Source: DATGZH01 sp035297265
GTDB lineage: Bacteria > Actinomycetota > Acidimicrobiia > Acidimicrobiales > RAAP-2
DNA length: 64,000 bases
Reading direction: 5' to 3'
NCBI GenBank assembly: GCA_035297265.1
Contig: DATGZH010000018.1
Location: forward strand, 68,629 to 132,628
The first letter of the stretch is position 1; each line of letters opens with the position of its first letter. The notes beneath the pieces were generated by a model. The model worked only from the letters and a program-made list of their open reading frames with translations. It was not told where the DNA came from and made no database searches. The position numbers and the translations under genes were made by a program. Shown one piece after another: positions 7,132-15,750 of the stretch.

Positions 7132-8328
7132 TTAGGCGAAGAATCGCAGGGGAGCGGCCCGCACGCCGGCGATGACCGGGCTCGGCGCCCGGACCACCTC
7201 GCCCGCCGGTTCGACGGCGGCGAAACGGTCGAGGAGCTCGTCGAGCACGGCCCGGGCCTCCAGGCGGGCGAGCGCCGCGCCCAGGCAGAAGTGGACACCG
7301 AAGCCGAAGCTCAGGTGGGGGTTGGGGTGCCGGCCCACGTCCAGCTGCTCGGCCGTCGACCCGAACACTGCCTCGTCTCGGTTGGCCGAGGCGTAGACGA
7401 GGAGCACGGGCTCGCCGGCCGCCACGGCCTGACCCGAGAGCTCGGTGTCGACGGTGGCGGTGCGCATGAAGGAGATCACCGGCGAGGTGAAGCGGAGCAG
7501 CTCCTCGACCGCGTGCGGGACGAGGTCCCGGTCGGCGCGTAGGCGGGCCCACTCCTCGGGCCGCTCGGCCAGGGCGGCGAGGCCGCCCGAGATGAGGTTG
7601 CGGGTCGTCTCGTTGCCGGCCACCAGCAGCTGGACGAGGAACATGGCGAGCTCGGCCTCGCTCAGCTGGTCGCCCTCGGGGGCCGCGGTGGCGAGCGTGG
7701 ACACGACGTCCTTGCGGGGATCCCGCCGGCGCTCGGTGGCCACGGCCACGAGGTAGTCGAACATCTCGGCCTGGAGAGCGGCCCGCCGTTCGGCCGGCCA
7801 GTCGGTGGCGCCGGGGATGACGGCCTCGGACCACTCGTAGAACTTCTCCCAGTCGTCCCCGGAGACCCCGAGCACCTGGGCGATCACCTGGAGCGGGAAC
7901 GGCACGGCGATCGCCGGCACGACGTCGACCGTCGCCGCGGGCTCGACCAGTTCGACGAGCGCGGCCGCCGCCCGGCGGACGGAAGGTTCGAGGTCGGCCA
8001 CGACGGTCGGCTTGAAGCCCGGCTGGACGAGCCGCCGGTAGCGGGTGTGTGCCGGGGGGTCGGTGTGCATCATCGTCGGCGGCGACGGGTACTCGACCCC
8101 GATCTCGTCGACGAGGATGCCCTGGCCCGAGCAGAAGGTGGCCGGGTCGGTGGCCACCGCCATGACGTCGCGGTGGGTGGTCAGGGCCCAGAAGCCGGCC
8201 GCCGCGTTCCAGGCCACCGGGGCCTCCGCCCGCAGCCGGGCGTAGAGCGGGAAGGGGTCGCCCTCGTAGAAGGCCGGGTCGAGGAGCCCCACCGCCAGGT
8301 CCTCGCCGGGACGCCCGGACGTGCTCAC
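7132..8328 (-). CDS. Cytochrome P450
   Basis: 398 residues from GTG 8328, the usual size for a soluble bacterial P450. The I-helix oxygen-binding motif is 'LVAGNETTRN', the ExxR motif is 'EELLR', and the heme-thiolate loop is 'FGFGVHFCLGAALAR' with the ligand at about Cys348. It would catalyse NAD(P)H-driven monooxygenation through ferredoxin partners. The gene lies 19 bases after the amidase stop on the same strand and is the last gene of a minus-strand run, so co-transcription with the amidase and LLM oxidoreductase is likely. No ferredoxin is adjacent; the nearest is at 47300. The substrate is unknown. Confidence 0.93.
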   Translation of the reverse strand: MSTSGRPGEDLAVGLLDPAFYEGDPFPLYARLRAEAPVAWNAAAGFWALTTHRDVMAVATDPATFCSGQGILVDEIGVEYPSPPTMMHTDPPAHTRYRRLVQPGFKPTVVADLEPSVRRAAAALVELVEPAATVDVVPAIAVPFPLQVIAQVLGVSGDDWEKFYEWSEAVIPGATDWPAERRAALQAEMFDYLVAVATERRRDPRKDVVSTLATAAPEGDQLSEAELAMFLVQLLVAGNETTRNLISGGLAALAERPEEWARLRADRDLVPHAVEELLRFTSPVISFMRTATVDTELSGQAVAAGEPVLLVYASANRDEAVFGSTAEQLDVGRHPNPHLSFGFGVHFCLGAALARLEARAVLDELLDRFAAVEPAGEVVRAPSPVIAGVRAAPLRFFA

Positions 8329-8347
8329 CGCGGCCGGTCGGTCCGGC

Positions 8348-9769
8348 TCAGCACGGGGCCAGCGCGTCGAAGCCGAGGGCGGCCTCGAGCGCGGCGGCCG
8401 AACGGAGCACCACCAGATCCCCGTGCTGGGGCCCGACGAGCTGCAGCCCGACCGGCAGGCCCGAGGCCGTCAGCCCGGCGCAGACCGTGGCCGCGGGCGA
8501 GCGGGTGAGATTGAAGGGGTAGGTGAAGCGGACCCAGTTCACGTCGACCTCGCCGTTCAAGAGCCCCGCCCCGCCCAGCTCGAGGGGCGGTGGCGGGGCG
8601 GCGAGGGTGGGGGTGACGAGCAGCCGGACGTCGTGGAACAGCTCGACGAGGCGCAGGTTCAGGCGGTGGCCGGCGTCGAGGGCCTCGACGACGTCGACCG
8701 CGCCGGCCGTGCGCGCCGGGTCCATCAGGGCGACGAGGCCCGGGTCCACCCGGGCGAAAGCCTCGTCGTCCTCGAAGCGCCGGTGGCTCCGCAGGAGGCA
8801 GGCAGTGACGATCGTCAGCCACGGTCCCACCGGGTCCTCCTCGAACACCGTGTCGACCTGGACCACCTCGGCCCCGAGCGACTCGAGGACGCCGACGGCC
8901 CGCTCGCAGATCTCGAGCACCTCGCGGTCGACGACGGCGTAGCCAAGCGTGGGTGACCAGGCCACCCGGGCCGGCACGTGGGGGTCGTCGAGCACGGCCG
9001 GCCACGAGGCCTCGGGGCGGGGCAGCGCCCGCAGGTCGGTCGGCTCGGGGCCGACCGCCACGTCGAGGGCGTGGACGATGTCGGCTATCCGCCGGGCCAT
9101 CGGACCCTTCGACGACAGGTCCAGCCACTCCGGCGGGTGCGGGCCGCCGGTCGGCACCCGCCCGAGTGACGGCTTCATGCCGGACAGCCCGCAGCACGAC
9201 GACGGGATGCGGATGGAGCCGCCGCCGTCGGAGCCCGTGGCGAGGGGCACCATCCCGGCGGCCAGCGCGGCGGCCGAGCCGCCCGAGGAGCCGCCGGGCC
9301 CGTGGTCGGTCTGCCACGGGTTGCGGGTCGGCCCGAAGAGGGCGTTGTCGGTCTTGGCCGCCCAGCCGAACTCCGGGGTGTTGGTCTTGCCGACGACGAC
9401 ACAGCCGGCCGCCCGCAGCCGGGCCACGAGCATGGAGTCGGCGAGAGCGGGCGCGGCGTCGGCGTAGAGGGGGGAACCCTTCGTCGTGCGGAAACCGGCG
9501 GCGTCCTCGAGGTCCTTCACCCCGATGGGCACGCCGGCCAGCGGCCCGGGGTCGGCCCCCGTGGCCACGAGCTGGTCGACGGCCGCCGCCTGCTCGAGTG
9601 CCCGTTCACCGTCGACGGCCACGAACGCGTTGATCGTCGGATTGAGGGCCTCGATACGGTCGAGCGCCAGCTGGGTCAGCTCCCGGGCCGAGACCTCGGC
9701 CCGGGAGACCATGCCGGCCAGCTGGGTCACCGTCGTCCTGCGGAAGTCGAGCGCGTCGTCCATCGTCAC
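8348..9769 (-). CDS. Amidase-signature family hydrolase
   Basis: 473 residues. The Ser-cisSer-Lys triad is recognisable: Lys in 'LAGVPIGVKDLEDAAG' (near residue 85), the Gly/Ser-rich block 'GPGGSSGGSAAALAAG' carrying the cis-Ser, and the nucleophile in 'GSDGGGSIRIPSSCCGLSG'. The family hydrolyses amides, including aryl- and acyl-amides, lactam-derived and carbamoyl substrates. The length fits stand-alone amidases. The start is GTG 9769 or ATG 9763 and the ribosome site is weak. It lies 35 bases downstream of an LLM oxidoreductase and 19 bases upstream of a P450. It could be a glutamyl-tRNA amidotransferase A subunit by fold, but no gatB/gatC is nearby, so a catabolic amidase is favoured. Confidence 0.88.
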   Translation of the reverse strand: MTMDDALDFRRTTVTQLAGMVSRAEVSARELTQLALDRIEALNPTINAFVAVDGERALEQAAAVDQLVATGADPGPLAGVPIGVKDLEDAAGFRTTKGSPLYADAAPALADSMLVARLRAAGCVVVGKTNTPEFGWAAKTDNALFGPTRNPWQTDHGPGGSSGGSAAALAAGMVPLATGSDGGGSIRIPSSCCGLSGMKPSLGRVPTGGPHPPEWLDLSSKGPMARRIADIVHALDVAVGPEPTDLRALPRPEASWPAVLDDPHVPARVAWSPTLGYAVVDREVLEICERAVGVLESLGAEVVQVDTVFEEDPVGPWLTIVTACLLRSHRRFEDDEAFARVDPGLVALMDPARTAGAVDVVEALDAGHRLNLRLVELFHDVRLLVTPTLAAPPPPLELGGAGLLNGEVDVNWVRFTYPFNLTRSPAATVCAGLTASGLPVGLQLVGPQHGDLVVLRSAAALEAALGFDALAPC

Positions 9770-9804
9770 CTTGGTACCACGGCCACGGGGCGACCGCCCG
9801 TGGC

Positions 9805-10770
9805 TCAGCGCGGGGCGAGCGCCCGCACCGCGTCGGCCAGGCCCGCCCCGACACCCTGGATGGCGAGGGCCGGAACGGTCACCCCGTTCGCCACGTAGCG
9901 CTCGACGTGCTCCCGGCAGGCCTCGGGCGGCCCGTGGACGACCAGCGCGTCGACCACCTCGTCAGGCACCGCGGCGAGCGCGCCCTTGCGGTCGCCGGCC
10001 GCCCAGGCCTCCCACATCGCCTCGAGGAGCGGGCCGCGGCCCAGCCAGCGCTGGAACTCCGCATAGGCCTCCACGTTCAGGTAGGCGGTGACCATGCGGC
10101 GGCCGATGGCCCGCGCGTGCTCCGCCTCCTCCAGGGGGACGACGAAGATGCGGGCCACGATCTCCTTGCCCGGGCCCACCTCGGCCACGGCCCTCGGCAC
10201 GTCGTCGGCGGCCAGCCAGTTGAGGATGGCCCCGTCGGCCTCCCGACCGGCGAGGCGCAGCATCCCCGGCCGCAGCGCGGCGAGGTAGATGGGCGGTTGG
10301 ACGGCCGGCGGGCGACTCAGGCGGAAGCCGTGGACGCCGAAGGTCTCGTAGTCCTCGTCGACCCGCTCGCCGGTGAGGGCCCGGCGGAGGAACGACAGCG
10401 TGTCGCGGACCCGGGCGTAGGGGGCCTCGAAGGCGAGGCCGTTCCATTGGGCCACGATGGCCTCGGAAGAGGCCCCGAGACCGAAGGCGAAGTGGCCGGG
10501 GGCCGCGTCGGCCAGCGCCCCCACCGTCTGGGCCAGGAGGCCCGGGCCGCGGGTGAAGGCGGGGGCGATGGCTACACCGAGCCGGAGCTCGGGCACCCAC
10601 GCAGCGGCCAGGGCCAGCGGGGTGAAGCCGTCGGCCCCGTCCACCTCGGCCGACCACAGGTCGGTGTAGCCGAGCTCGAGCAGCTCCTCGTACCACCGCC
10701 GGTGCTCGACGAGGGGGACGCCGTCGAAGGGGATGGTGATGCCGTAGCGCCGGGCGGGCTCGTCGCTCAT
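9805..10770 (-). CDS. LLM-class oxidoreductase (probably F420-dependent)
   Basis: 321 residues from ATG 10770 (GTG 10779 is possible). It has the TIM-barrel luciferase-like pattern: 'GITIPFDGVP' strand 1, 'WYEELLELGYTDLWSAEVDG' helix 1/strand 2, 'LRLGVAIAPAFTRGP' strand 3, and 'GHFAFGLGASSEAIVAQWNG' strand 4 with the cofactor loop. Enzymes of this form in actinobacteria use reduced F420 or FMN; the cofactor is inferred. It lies upstream of the amidase and P450 in a minus-strand run and downstream of PPK2. Confidence 0.85.
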   Translation of the reverse strand: MSDEPARRYGITIPFDGVPLVEHRRWYEELLELGYTDLWSAEVDGADGFTPLALAAAWVPELRLGVAIAPAFTRGPGLLAQTVGALADAAPGHFAFGLGASSEAIVAQWNGLAFEAPYARVRDTLSFLRRALTGERVDEDYETFGVHGFRLSRPPAVQPPIYLAALRPGMLRLAGREADGAILNWLAADDVPRAVAEVGPGKEIVARIFVVPLEEAEHARAIGRRMVTAYLNVEAYAEFQRWLGRGPLLEAMWEAWAAGDRKGALAAVPDEVVDALVVHGPPEACREHVERYVANGVTVPALAIQGVGAGLADAVRALAPR

Positions 10771-10809
10771 GGGCCCCACTGTGGCACGGGCCCTTCCCGC
10801 CGGCCCAGC

Positions 10810-11598
10810 TCAGCCGTAAGCGACGCCCTTCGACGGCGGCACGGCGAGACCGGCCTTGCGCATGCCGTCCTCCATCCGGGTGATCACCTGCTGCAGCGCA
10901 GCCACCCGGCCGTAGCGCTTCTGCTCGGCCGGGATCACGTCCCAGGGGGCGTCGTCGTGGTCGGTCTCGGCGAACATGTCCTCGACGGCCTCCTCGTACT
11001 CGGTCCGTCGCCCGCGGTTGCGCCAGTCGTCGTCGGTCAGCTTCCACCGCTTGAGCGGGTCCTTCCGTCGGGCCTCGAACCGCCGGAGCTGCTCGTCGTC
11101 GGACATGTGCAGCCAGAGCTTCACGATCACCATCCCCTCGTCGGTGAGCGAACGCTCGAAGGCGCTGATCTCCTGATAGGCGCGGCGCCACTGCTCGTCG
11201 GTGGCGTAGCCCTCGACCCGCTCGACGAGCACCCGCCCGTACCAGGAGCGGTCGAAGACGGCCATGCCGCCCCACCCGGGGAGCGACGGGAAGAAGCGCC
11301 AGAGGAAGTGGTGCCGGGCCTCGGTCGGGGTGGGCGGTCCGAACTCGGCCACCCGCACGTGGCGGGGGTCGAGCGAGGCCACGAGGCGGCGGATGGTCCC
11401 GCCCTTGCCCGCGGCGTCCCATCCCTCGAAGAGCACGCAGACCGGCGGCCCGAGGCGGCCGTCACCGAGGAGCCCGGCGTTGATGAGGCGGAGGTGAAGG
11501 AGGCGGCGTTGGGCCCGGGAGAGCCGCTCGACCGCTTCTTCGGGCGAGATGCGGAGCGACAGGTCGACCTTCGCCAGTCGGTGGTGCTTTCCGGCCAT
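10810..11598 (-). CDS. ppk2: Polyphosphate kinase 2 (PPK2) family
   Basis: 262 residues. Walker A is 'EGWDAAGKGGT' (residues 58-68, K65); Walker B and the following catalytic segment are 'FDRSWYGRVLVERVEG'. Downstream are 'LWLHMSDDEQLRRFEAR', 'KRWKLTDDDW' and a lid-helix segment, all PPK2 landmarks. PPK2 enzymes move phosphate between polyphosphate and nucleotides, and single-domain members of about 260-300 residues are usually NDP or NMP kinases. Which nucleotide is used here cannot be read. It is cytosolic. A 39-base gap separates it from the LLM gene on the 3' side, and it follows the D12 methylase gene. The link to neighbours looks positional only. Confidence 0.92.
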   Translation of the reverse strand: MAGKHHRLAKVDLSLRISPEEAVERLSRAQRRLLHLRLINAGLLGDGRLGPPVCVLFEGWDAAGKGGTIRRLVASLDPRHVRVAEFGPPTPTEARHHFLWRFFPSLPGWGGMAVFDRSWYGRVLVERVEGYATDEQWRRAYQEISAFERSLTDEGMVIVKLWLHMSDDEQLRRFEARRKDPLKRWKLTDDDWRNRGRRTEYEEAVEDMFAETDHDDAPWDVIPAEQKRYGRVAALQQVITRMEDGMRKAGLAVPPSKGVAYG

Positions 11599-11638
11599 GG
11601 TCCTCCATTGAACCCGACGGGCCGAGGTGCGGGCCCGC

Positions 11639-12745
11639 TCAGCCGGCCGCCGTCGCCAGGGCGCCGTCGCGCCTGAGCCCGGCGGTCGCCCGGCGGACGC
11701 AGTCGGGGGGGCCGGCCACGACGACGTATTCCCGGTTGGTGAGGTGCGAGACCCTGCCGACCTTCACCCCCGCCGGGTTGTGGATGCCGATGCGGGCTCC
11801 GACGTAGCGGGCCGACTCGAACGAGAGCGTGACCACCTCGCCCCGGCCGGCGCACATGGCCTCGAGCTCCTCCTGGGCGACCCAGCTCTCGTCGTTGTAG
11901 GAGAGGAGCACCAGCTCGGCCCGCACGGCCCGCACGACCTCGGCGAGGGCGCCCGGCATGGTGCGCCGGGAGTTGAAGACGCTCTTGGTCGTGGGGTCCC
12001 GGGCGTCGACCCGCTTGCAGGCCACGCCGTAGTGCTCCGGCGCGTCCCAGGCCACCAGGGTCTCCCAGACGTGGTAGTTGGTGAAGTAGCGGTGCTGGTT
12101 GTACGGCGGGTCGAGGTAGGCCACGTCGAACGGGCCCAGGGTCGGGGCGAGCTCGACGGCGTCGCCCCGCACCGCCCGCCCGGGGCCCGGCAGCAGTGCC
12201 GGGCGTCGGAGGTCGAGCGGGTTGAAGGACCTCGGCGCCCACGCCTTCACGTAGGCCATCTGGACGCCGGTGGTCGAGTCCACCCGGTCGGCCGCCTCGA
12301 TGAGGCTGGTGAGGAGGATCGGATAGAGGGCGCTCCCGGCGTAGTCCCGCTCGATGGCCTCACGGACGGCGTCGATCCGCTCCCCGTTGAACGGCTGGAA
12401 GAAGCGGGAGCTCACGCAGAACGTCTCCGTGACGTAGCCGGGCCGCCCCGGGAGGGACCCCAGGTGGGCCAGAGCCTCGTCGAGGTCGGCCTCGGAGATG
12501 GCCGCCGCATCGGTCTCGACATAACAACGGGCGAACATCTCCGAGTAACGGGCGGCGTCGACCGCGGTCACCGAGAGGCCGCGACGCTTGAAGCCCTGGG
12601 CCACCCGGGTCGTGCCGGTGAAGAGGTCGAGGGCGGTCTCCGCCCCGGCCTCGGCGGCGAGTTGTTCGAGGACCGGGAGGAGCCGGCGCTTCGATCCGAG
12701 GTACTTGATCAACGGTGGCGCCCGGGCGATCGACGTGCCGCCCAG
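11639..12745 (-). CDS. D12-class DNA adenine-N6 methyltransferase (orphan)
   Basis: About 368 residues with the CTG at 12745, or 357 from the TTG at 12712. No in-frame ATG or GTG precedes the first motif, so the start is unsettled. The FxGxG-type SAM site is 'IKYLGSKRRLLPVL' plus 'LDLFTGTTRVAQGFKRRG', and catalytic motif IV is 'YLDPPYNQHRYFTNYHVWET' (DPPY at residues 212-215 from the CTG). It should methylate adenine in double-stranded DNA. No restriction endonuclease gene is visible beside it, so it looks like a solitary methylase. The first codons sit immediately after the aquaporin stop (12751-12753), suggesting translational coupling. Confidence 0.82.
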   Translation of the reverse strand: MGGTSIARAPPLIKYLGSKRRLLPVLEQLAAEAGAETALDLFTGTTRVAQGFKRRGLSVTAVDAARYSEMFARCYVETDAAAISEADLDEALAHLGSLPGRPGYVTETFCVSSRFFQPFNGERIDAVREAIERDYAGSALYPILLTSLIEAADRVDSTTGVQMAYVKAWAPRSFNPLDLRRPALLPGPGRAVRGDAVELAPTLGPFDVAYLDPPYNQHRYFTNYHVWETLVAWDAPEHYGVACKRVDARDPTTKSVFNSRRTMPGALAEVVRAVRAELVLLSYNDESWVAQEELEAMCAGRGEVVTLSFESARYVGARIGIHNPAGVKVGRVSHLTNREYVVVAGPPDCVRRATAGLRRDGALATAAG

Positions 12746-12750
12746 TGGCG

Positions 12751-13485
12751 TCAGGCCGGCTGGCCGGCCTCGAGGTTGGCCAGGGCCTTCGGCATGAGGA
12801 AGATGTGGCCGAGGGCCCCCACGATGCCCCCGACGAGGGGCGCCACGATGAAGAGCCACACCTGGGAGAGCGCCGTGCCCCCCACGATGAGGGCCGGCCC
12901 GAGGCTCCGAGCCGGGTTCACCGACGTCCCGTCGATCGGGATGCCGATCAGGTGGATGAAGGCCAGCGTGAGGCCGATCACCACCCCGGCCGTGACCGCG
13001 TTGGCCGTCTTCGAGGTCACGCCGAGGATCACGAAGATGAACACCGCCGTCGCCACCACCTCGAAGAGGAAGGCGCCGCCGGCGCTGATGTGGATCATGG
13101 ATTTGGCCCCGTAGCCGTCGGTGCCGAGGCCCTGGATGGACTTGTGGTACATGGGGGACTGCTCGAACACCGCCCAAAGGAGGAGCGCGCCCAGGATCCC
13201 GCCGATGAACTGGGCGATCCAGTAGCCGACGGCCTCGGCGAGGCCGATGCGCCCCGCCACGAGGGCGCCCATCGTGACGGCCGGGTTGACGTGGCTGCCC
13301 GAGACGGGCCCGAAGACGTAGGCCAGGGCCAGCAGCACGAGGCCGAAGGTGAGGGCAGTGGCCACGACACCGGCCGCGACGCTCATGCCGGTGAACTTGA
13401 AGCCGAACGACAGCGTCGCCACACCCACGGCGAAGAACACGAGGAGCGCCGTGCCGACGAGCTCCGCAGAGAATTTGCGCACCAT
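12751..13485 (-). CDS. Aquaporin / MIP-family channel
   Basis: 244 residues from ATG 13485, with GGGAGGGAAGGAG upstream. Two NPA boxes occur in the two half-repeats: 'GSHVNPAVT' (NPA 67-69) and 'GTSVNPARSLGPAL' (NPA 190-192, followed by the conserved selectivity-filter Arg193). Six membrane helices are predictable from the hydrophobic runs. The protein is an inner-membrane pore for water or small neutral solutes. The compact size and SVNPARS are closer to AqpZ-type water channels than to glycerol facilitators, but selectivity is not certain. A long loop 'KSIQGLGTDGYGAKSM' separates helices 3 and 4. It is the first gene of the minus-strand run that continues into the DNA methylase. Confidence 0.93.
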   Translation of the reverse strand: MVRKFSAELVGTALLVFFAVGVATLSFGFKFTGMSVAAGVVATALTFGLVLLALAYVFGPVSGSHVNPAVTMGALVAGRIGLAEAVGYWIAQFIGGILGALLLWAVFEQSPMYHKSIQGLGTDGYGAKSMIHISAGGAFLFEVVATAVFIFVILGVTSKTANAVTAGVVIGLTLAFIHLIGIPIDGTSVNPARSLGPALIVGGTALSQVWLFIVAPLVGGIVGALGHIFLMPKALANLEAGQPA

Positions 13486-13601
13486 AGGTCTTGCTCCTTC
13501 CCTCCCCCTTCGAGCGGGTCACCCCGGGGGTCCGGTCGCCACCCCAGTTAATAGGAGGCCCGCCGGCGATCGGTGGACCCACGGCCTCCTACGATGGCCC
13601 G

Positions 13602-14438
13602 ATGCCCGACGAGCCCTGGCCCTGGCGCGAGGCCAACCGGGCCTGCTGGGACGAGCGCACGCCGATCCACGTGGCGAGCGACTTCTACGACGTGGACGGC
13701 TTCGTCGAGGGCCGCTCGACGCTGCTCCCGTTCGAGCCCGGCGAGCTCGGGTCGGTGGATGGCTGCTCGCTCGTCCACCTCCAGTGCCACTTCGGCCTCG
13801 ACACCCTCTCGTGGGCCCGCCACGGGGCGGTGGTCACCGGGCTCGACTTCTCCGCCCCCGCGGTGGCCGAGGCGGCGCGCCTGGCCGAGCGCATTGGGGT
13901 CGAGGCCAGGTTCGTCGAGGCCGACGTCTACGACGCCCCGGCCGCGCTCGGTCGGACCTACGACGTCGTCTACACCGGGCGGGGGGCCTTCAACTGGCTG
14001 CCCGACATGGGCCGGTGGGCCGAGGTGGTGGCCGAGCTCCTCGCCCCGGCGGGCCGCTGTTACATCGTCGAGTTCCACCCCCTCACCTGGATCTTCGGCG
14101 ACGACAACCTGGACGTGGTCTACCCCTACTTCTGGGGGACGGAGCCGTTCGTCGACGACGAGGATGAGAGCGACTACGCCGACCCGGCCGCCCGGCTCGT
14201 CAACTCCACCACCTACGAGTGGAACCACCCGCTCGGCGAGGTGGTGACGGCCCTCGTCACCGCCGGCCTCGAGCTCCGGTTCCTCCACGAGTTCGACGAG
14301 ATCTCCTTCCAGCGCTTCTCGTTCCTGGAGCGGCTCCCCGGTCCGAGGCGGCGCTACGGCTTCCCGACGTCCGTGCCCTCCCTGCCCCTCGAGTACTCGC
14401 TCCTCGCGGTAAAACCCGCGGCGGGCGCGGCGAGGTGA
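13602..14438 (+). CDS. Class I SAM-dependent methyltransferase
   Basis: 278 residues from ATG 13602. Motif I is 'LVHLQCHFGLDTLSWARHGA', followed by 'VTGLDFSAPAVAEAARLAER' (motif post I, Asp contacting SAM) and 'VYTGRGAFNWLPDMGRW' at motif IV. The N-terminus 'REANRACWDERTPIHVAS' is typical of a group of actinobacterial small-molecule methyltransferases. The substrate is unknown. The stop overlaps the start of the next gene in a GTGA arrangement, so the two are translationally coupled. It is divergent from the aquaporin with a 116-base spacer. Confidence 0.85.
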   Translation: MPDEPWPWREANRACWDERTPIHVASDFYDVDGFVEGRSTLLPFEPGELGSVDGCSLVHLQCHFGLDTLSWARHGAVVTGLDFSAPAVAEAARLAERIGVEARFVEADVYDAPAALGRTYDVVYTGRGAFNWLPDMGRWAEVVAELLAPAGRCYIVEFHPLTWIFGDDNLDVVYPYFWGTEPFVDDEDESDYADPAARLVNSTTYEWNHPLGEVVTALVTAGLELRFLHEFDEISFQRFSFLERLPGPRRRYGFPTSVPSLPLEYSLLAVKPAAGAAR

Positions 14439-15112
14439 GCGCCCCGAGCGGCGAGCCGGCCGGGGGGCGGGACTGGGACGCCTGGCACCTCCCCTACGAC
14501 GACCCCGACTCGCCGCTCTCGCACCGCCTGGCGGTGGTCCAGCGCGCCATCGCCGACTGCTTGGCCGAGGCCCCGCCGGGGCCGATCCCGGTTGTGAGCA
14601 TGTGCGCCGGCCAGGGTCGTGACCTCCTCGGTGTCCTGCCCGGCCACCCGCGGGCCAGCGACGTGACGGCGCGCCTCGTGGAAGCGGACGAACGCAACGC
14701 GGCGCGGGCGAGGGAGGCCGCCGCGGCGGCCGGTCTCGGGGGCGTCGAGGTGGTCACGGGCGACGCCTCGACCACCGGCGCCTACCGGGGGGCCGTCCCG
14801 GCCCAGCTGGTCCTGGTCTGCGGGGTGTTCGGCAACATCAGCTGGGAGGACATCTGCGTCACCGTCGACCACCTGCCCGAGCTGTGCGCGGCGCGGGCCA
14901 CCGTGGTCTGGACCCGCCACCGGCGGCCGCCCGACCTCACCCCGGCCATCCGGCGCCGGTTCGCCGAGGCCGGCTTCGAGGAGCGGGCCTTCGTCGGGCC
15001 CGACGGGTTCGTCTTCGGCGTCGGCGTCCACCGCCTGACGGCGGACCCACGGCCGTGCACCGGGGACCGCCGTCTCTTCACGTTCACCGGCGACGGCAGC
15101 CGTCCGGCGTGA
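14435..15112 (+). CDS. SAM-dependent methyltransferase-like protein
   Basis: 225 residues from GTG 14435, which overlaps the upstream TGA. 'VSMCAGQGRDLLGVLPGHP' is a good motif I, with an acidic residue after strand 2 ('RLVEADERNAARAREAAAAA') and a D-A-S motif III ('EVVTGDAS'). The later 'LVLVCGVFGNISWEDI' replaces the usual substrate loop. The substrate is unknown; the pairing with the gene before it suggests both act on one small molecule. The downstream 260 bases are non-coding, so this is the end of the two-gene unit. Confidence 0.75.
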   Translation: MSAPSGEPAGGRDWDAWHLPYDDPDSPLSHRLAVVQRAIADCLAEAPPGPIPVVSMCAGQGRDLLGVLPGHPRASDVTARLVEADERNAARAREAAAAAGLGGVEVVTGDASTTGAYRGAVPAQLVLVCGVFGNISWEDICVTVDHLPELCAARATVVWTRHRRPPDLTPAIRRRFAEAGFEERAFVGPDGFVFGVGVHRLTADPRPCTGDRRLFTFTGDGSRPA

Positions 15113-15375
15113 CGCGCCGCGTCGGCGCGCACACGCGCCGGCGCGAAAAATCCTGTGGGGTGACGATCCTTCGGCCCTCAGGTCGTGGTATGACTCAGAC
15201 GACCACGCTCGTCCCCCGACGACGGGGTCCTGCAGACGGCGGCTGCAGGTTGTGCCCTGCATCACCGAGCAGTTGCAGACCTGAAGACTGGTGTTCCTCC
15301 CGACAGGGAAGCCGGCGCCACGGCGGGTCGACTCGGCTCTCCTCCATCGGAAGGACGTGTCCGCAGGAGGTGCCC
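15113..15375. promoter_or_regulatory. Long intergenic leader before the zinc-ribbon gene
   Basis: 263 bases without a gene. A G/C-rich palindromic stretch starts it (GCGCC...GGCGC around 15115-15146), probably the end of the methyltransferase transcript. Further on there are several potential stems: GGTCGTGG...CGACCACG near 15181-15208 and CTGCAGAC...GCTGCAGG near 15232-15250. The final bases carry AGGAGG at 15365-15370, six bases before the ATG. I considered cobalamin and c-di-AMP riboswitches but the conserved cores are not present. A promoter and structured 5' leader is the cautious reading. Confidence 0.35.
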
Positions 15376-15711
15376 ATGAGTGCCGAAACCGAGGCAGAGC
15401 GGGCCCGGAGGCGGTTCGACCCGGTCCTGCGGCAGCTCCTCTCGACCCACCTCGTCGAACCGGCCACCGATGTCGACGGCGCCCCGGTGTGGCGGCTGAG
15501 CGAGATGGCCCAGGAGCGGCTGGCCGAGCTGTCGGCCCCGCCGCCGCCGGGCGACAAGGTGGTCTACTTCTCGCACCATTGCGCCCGCTGCGACCAGCGG
15601 GGCCCCACCCGGCGACGGGGCGAGGCCTACGTCTGCGACCCGTGCTGGGCCGTCGAGGCGCCGACCTGGTCGGAGCCCGCGGTGCCGGTCTCGAACGGCC
15701 TGACCGCCTGA
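15376..15711 (+). CDS. Small zinc-ribbon protein, function unknown
   Basis: 111 residues from ATG 15376 with a perfect AGGAGG six bases upstream. The first half is helical and charged ('ETEAERARRRFDPVLRQLLS') and contains 'WRLSEMAQERLAEL', which could be a small dimer or nucleic-acid-binding helix pair. The second half has two CxxC knuckles: 'HHCARCDQRG' and 'YVCDPCWAVE', a treble-clef or zinc-ribbon-like site. I do not recognise the family. The strong ribosome site and long leader suggest it is well expressed. A perfect 13-bp hairpin begins 4 bases after the stop and ends 2 bases before the NUDIX start. Confidence 0.65.
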   Translation: MSAETEAERARRRFDPVLRQLLSTHLVEPATDVDGAPVWRLSEMAQERLAELSAPPPPGDKVVYFSHHCARCDQRGPTRRRGEAYVCDPCWAVEAPTWSEPAVPVSNGLTA

Positions 15712-15715
15712 GGCG

Positions 15716-15750
15716 CCCATCATCGCCCTGGTGTCCGGGGCGATGATGGG
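15716..15750 (+). terminator. Perfect 13-bp hairpin between zinc-ribbon gene and NUDIX start
   Basis: Left arm CCCATCATCGCCC (15716-15728), 9-base loop, right arm GGGCGATGATGGG (15738-15750). No T-tract follows. The stem ends two bases before the GTG of the NUDIX gene and includes its only possible Shine-Dalgarno-like sequence (GATGGG). It could be a terminator for the upstream gene, a translation-blocking structure for the downstream gene, or a protein-binding operator. Confidence 0.65.

Noticed and set aside
15181..15250. tRNA-like stem set
   Set aside because: No T-loop consensus, anticodon arm or CCA-adjacent acceptor stem could be built.
15113..15375. Cobalamin or c-di-AMP riboswitch before the zinc-ribbon gene
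   Set aside because: A GGGAAGCCGGCG stretch superficially resembles the B12 box, but the conserved core and pairing partners are absent.
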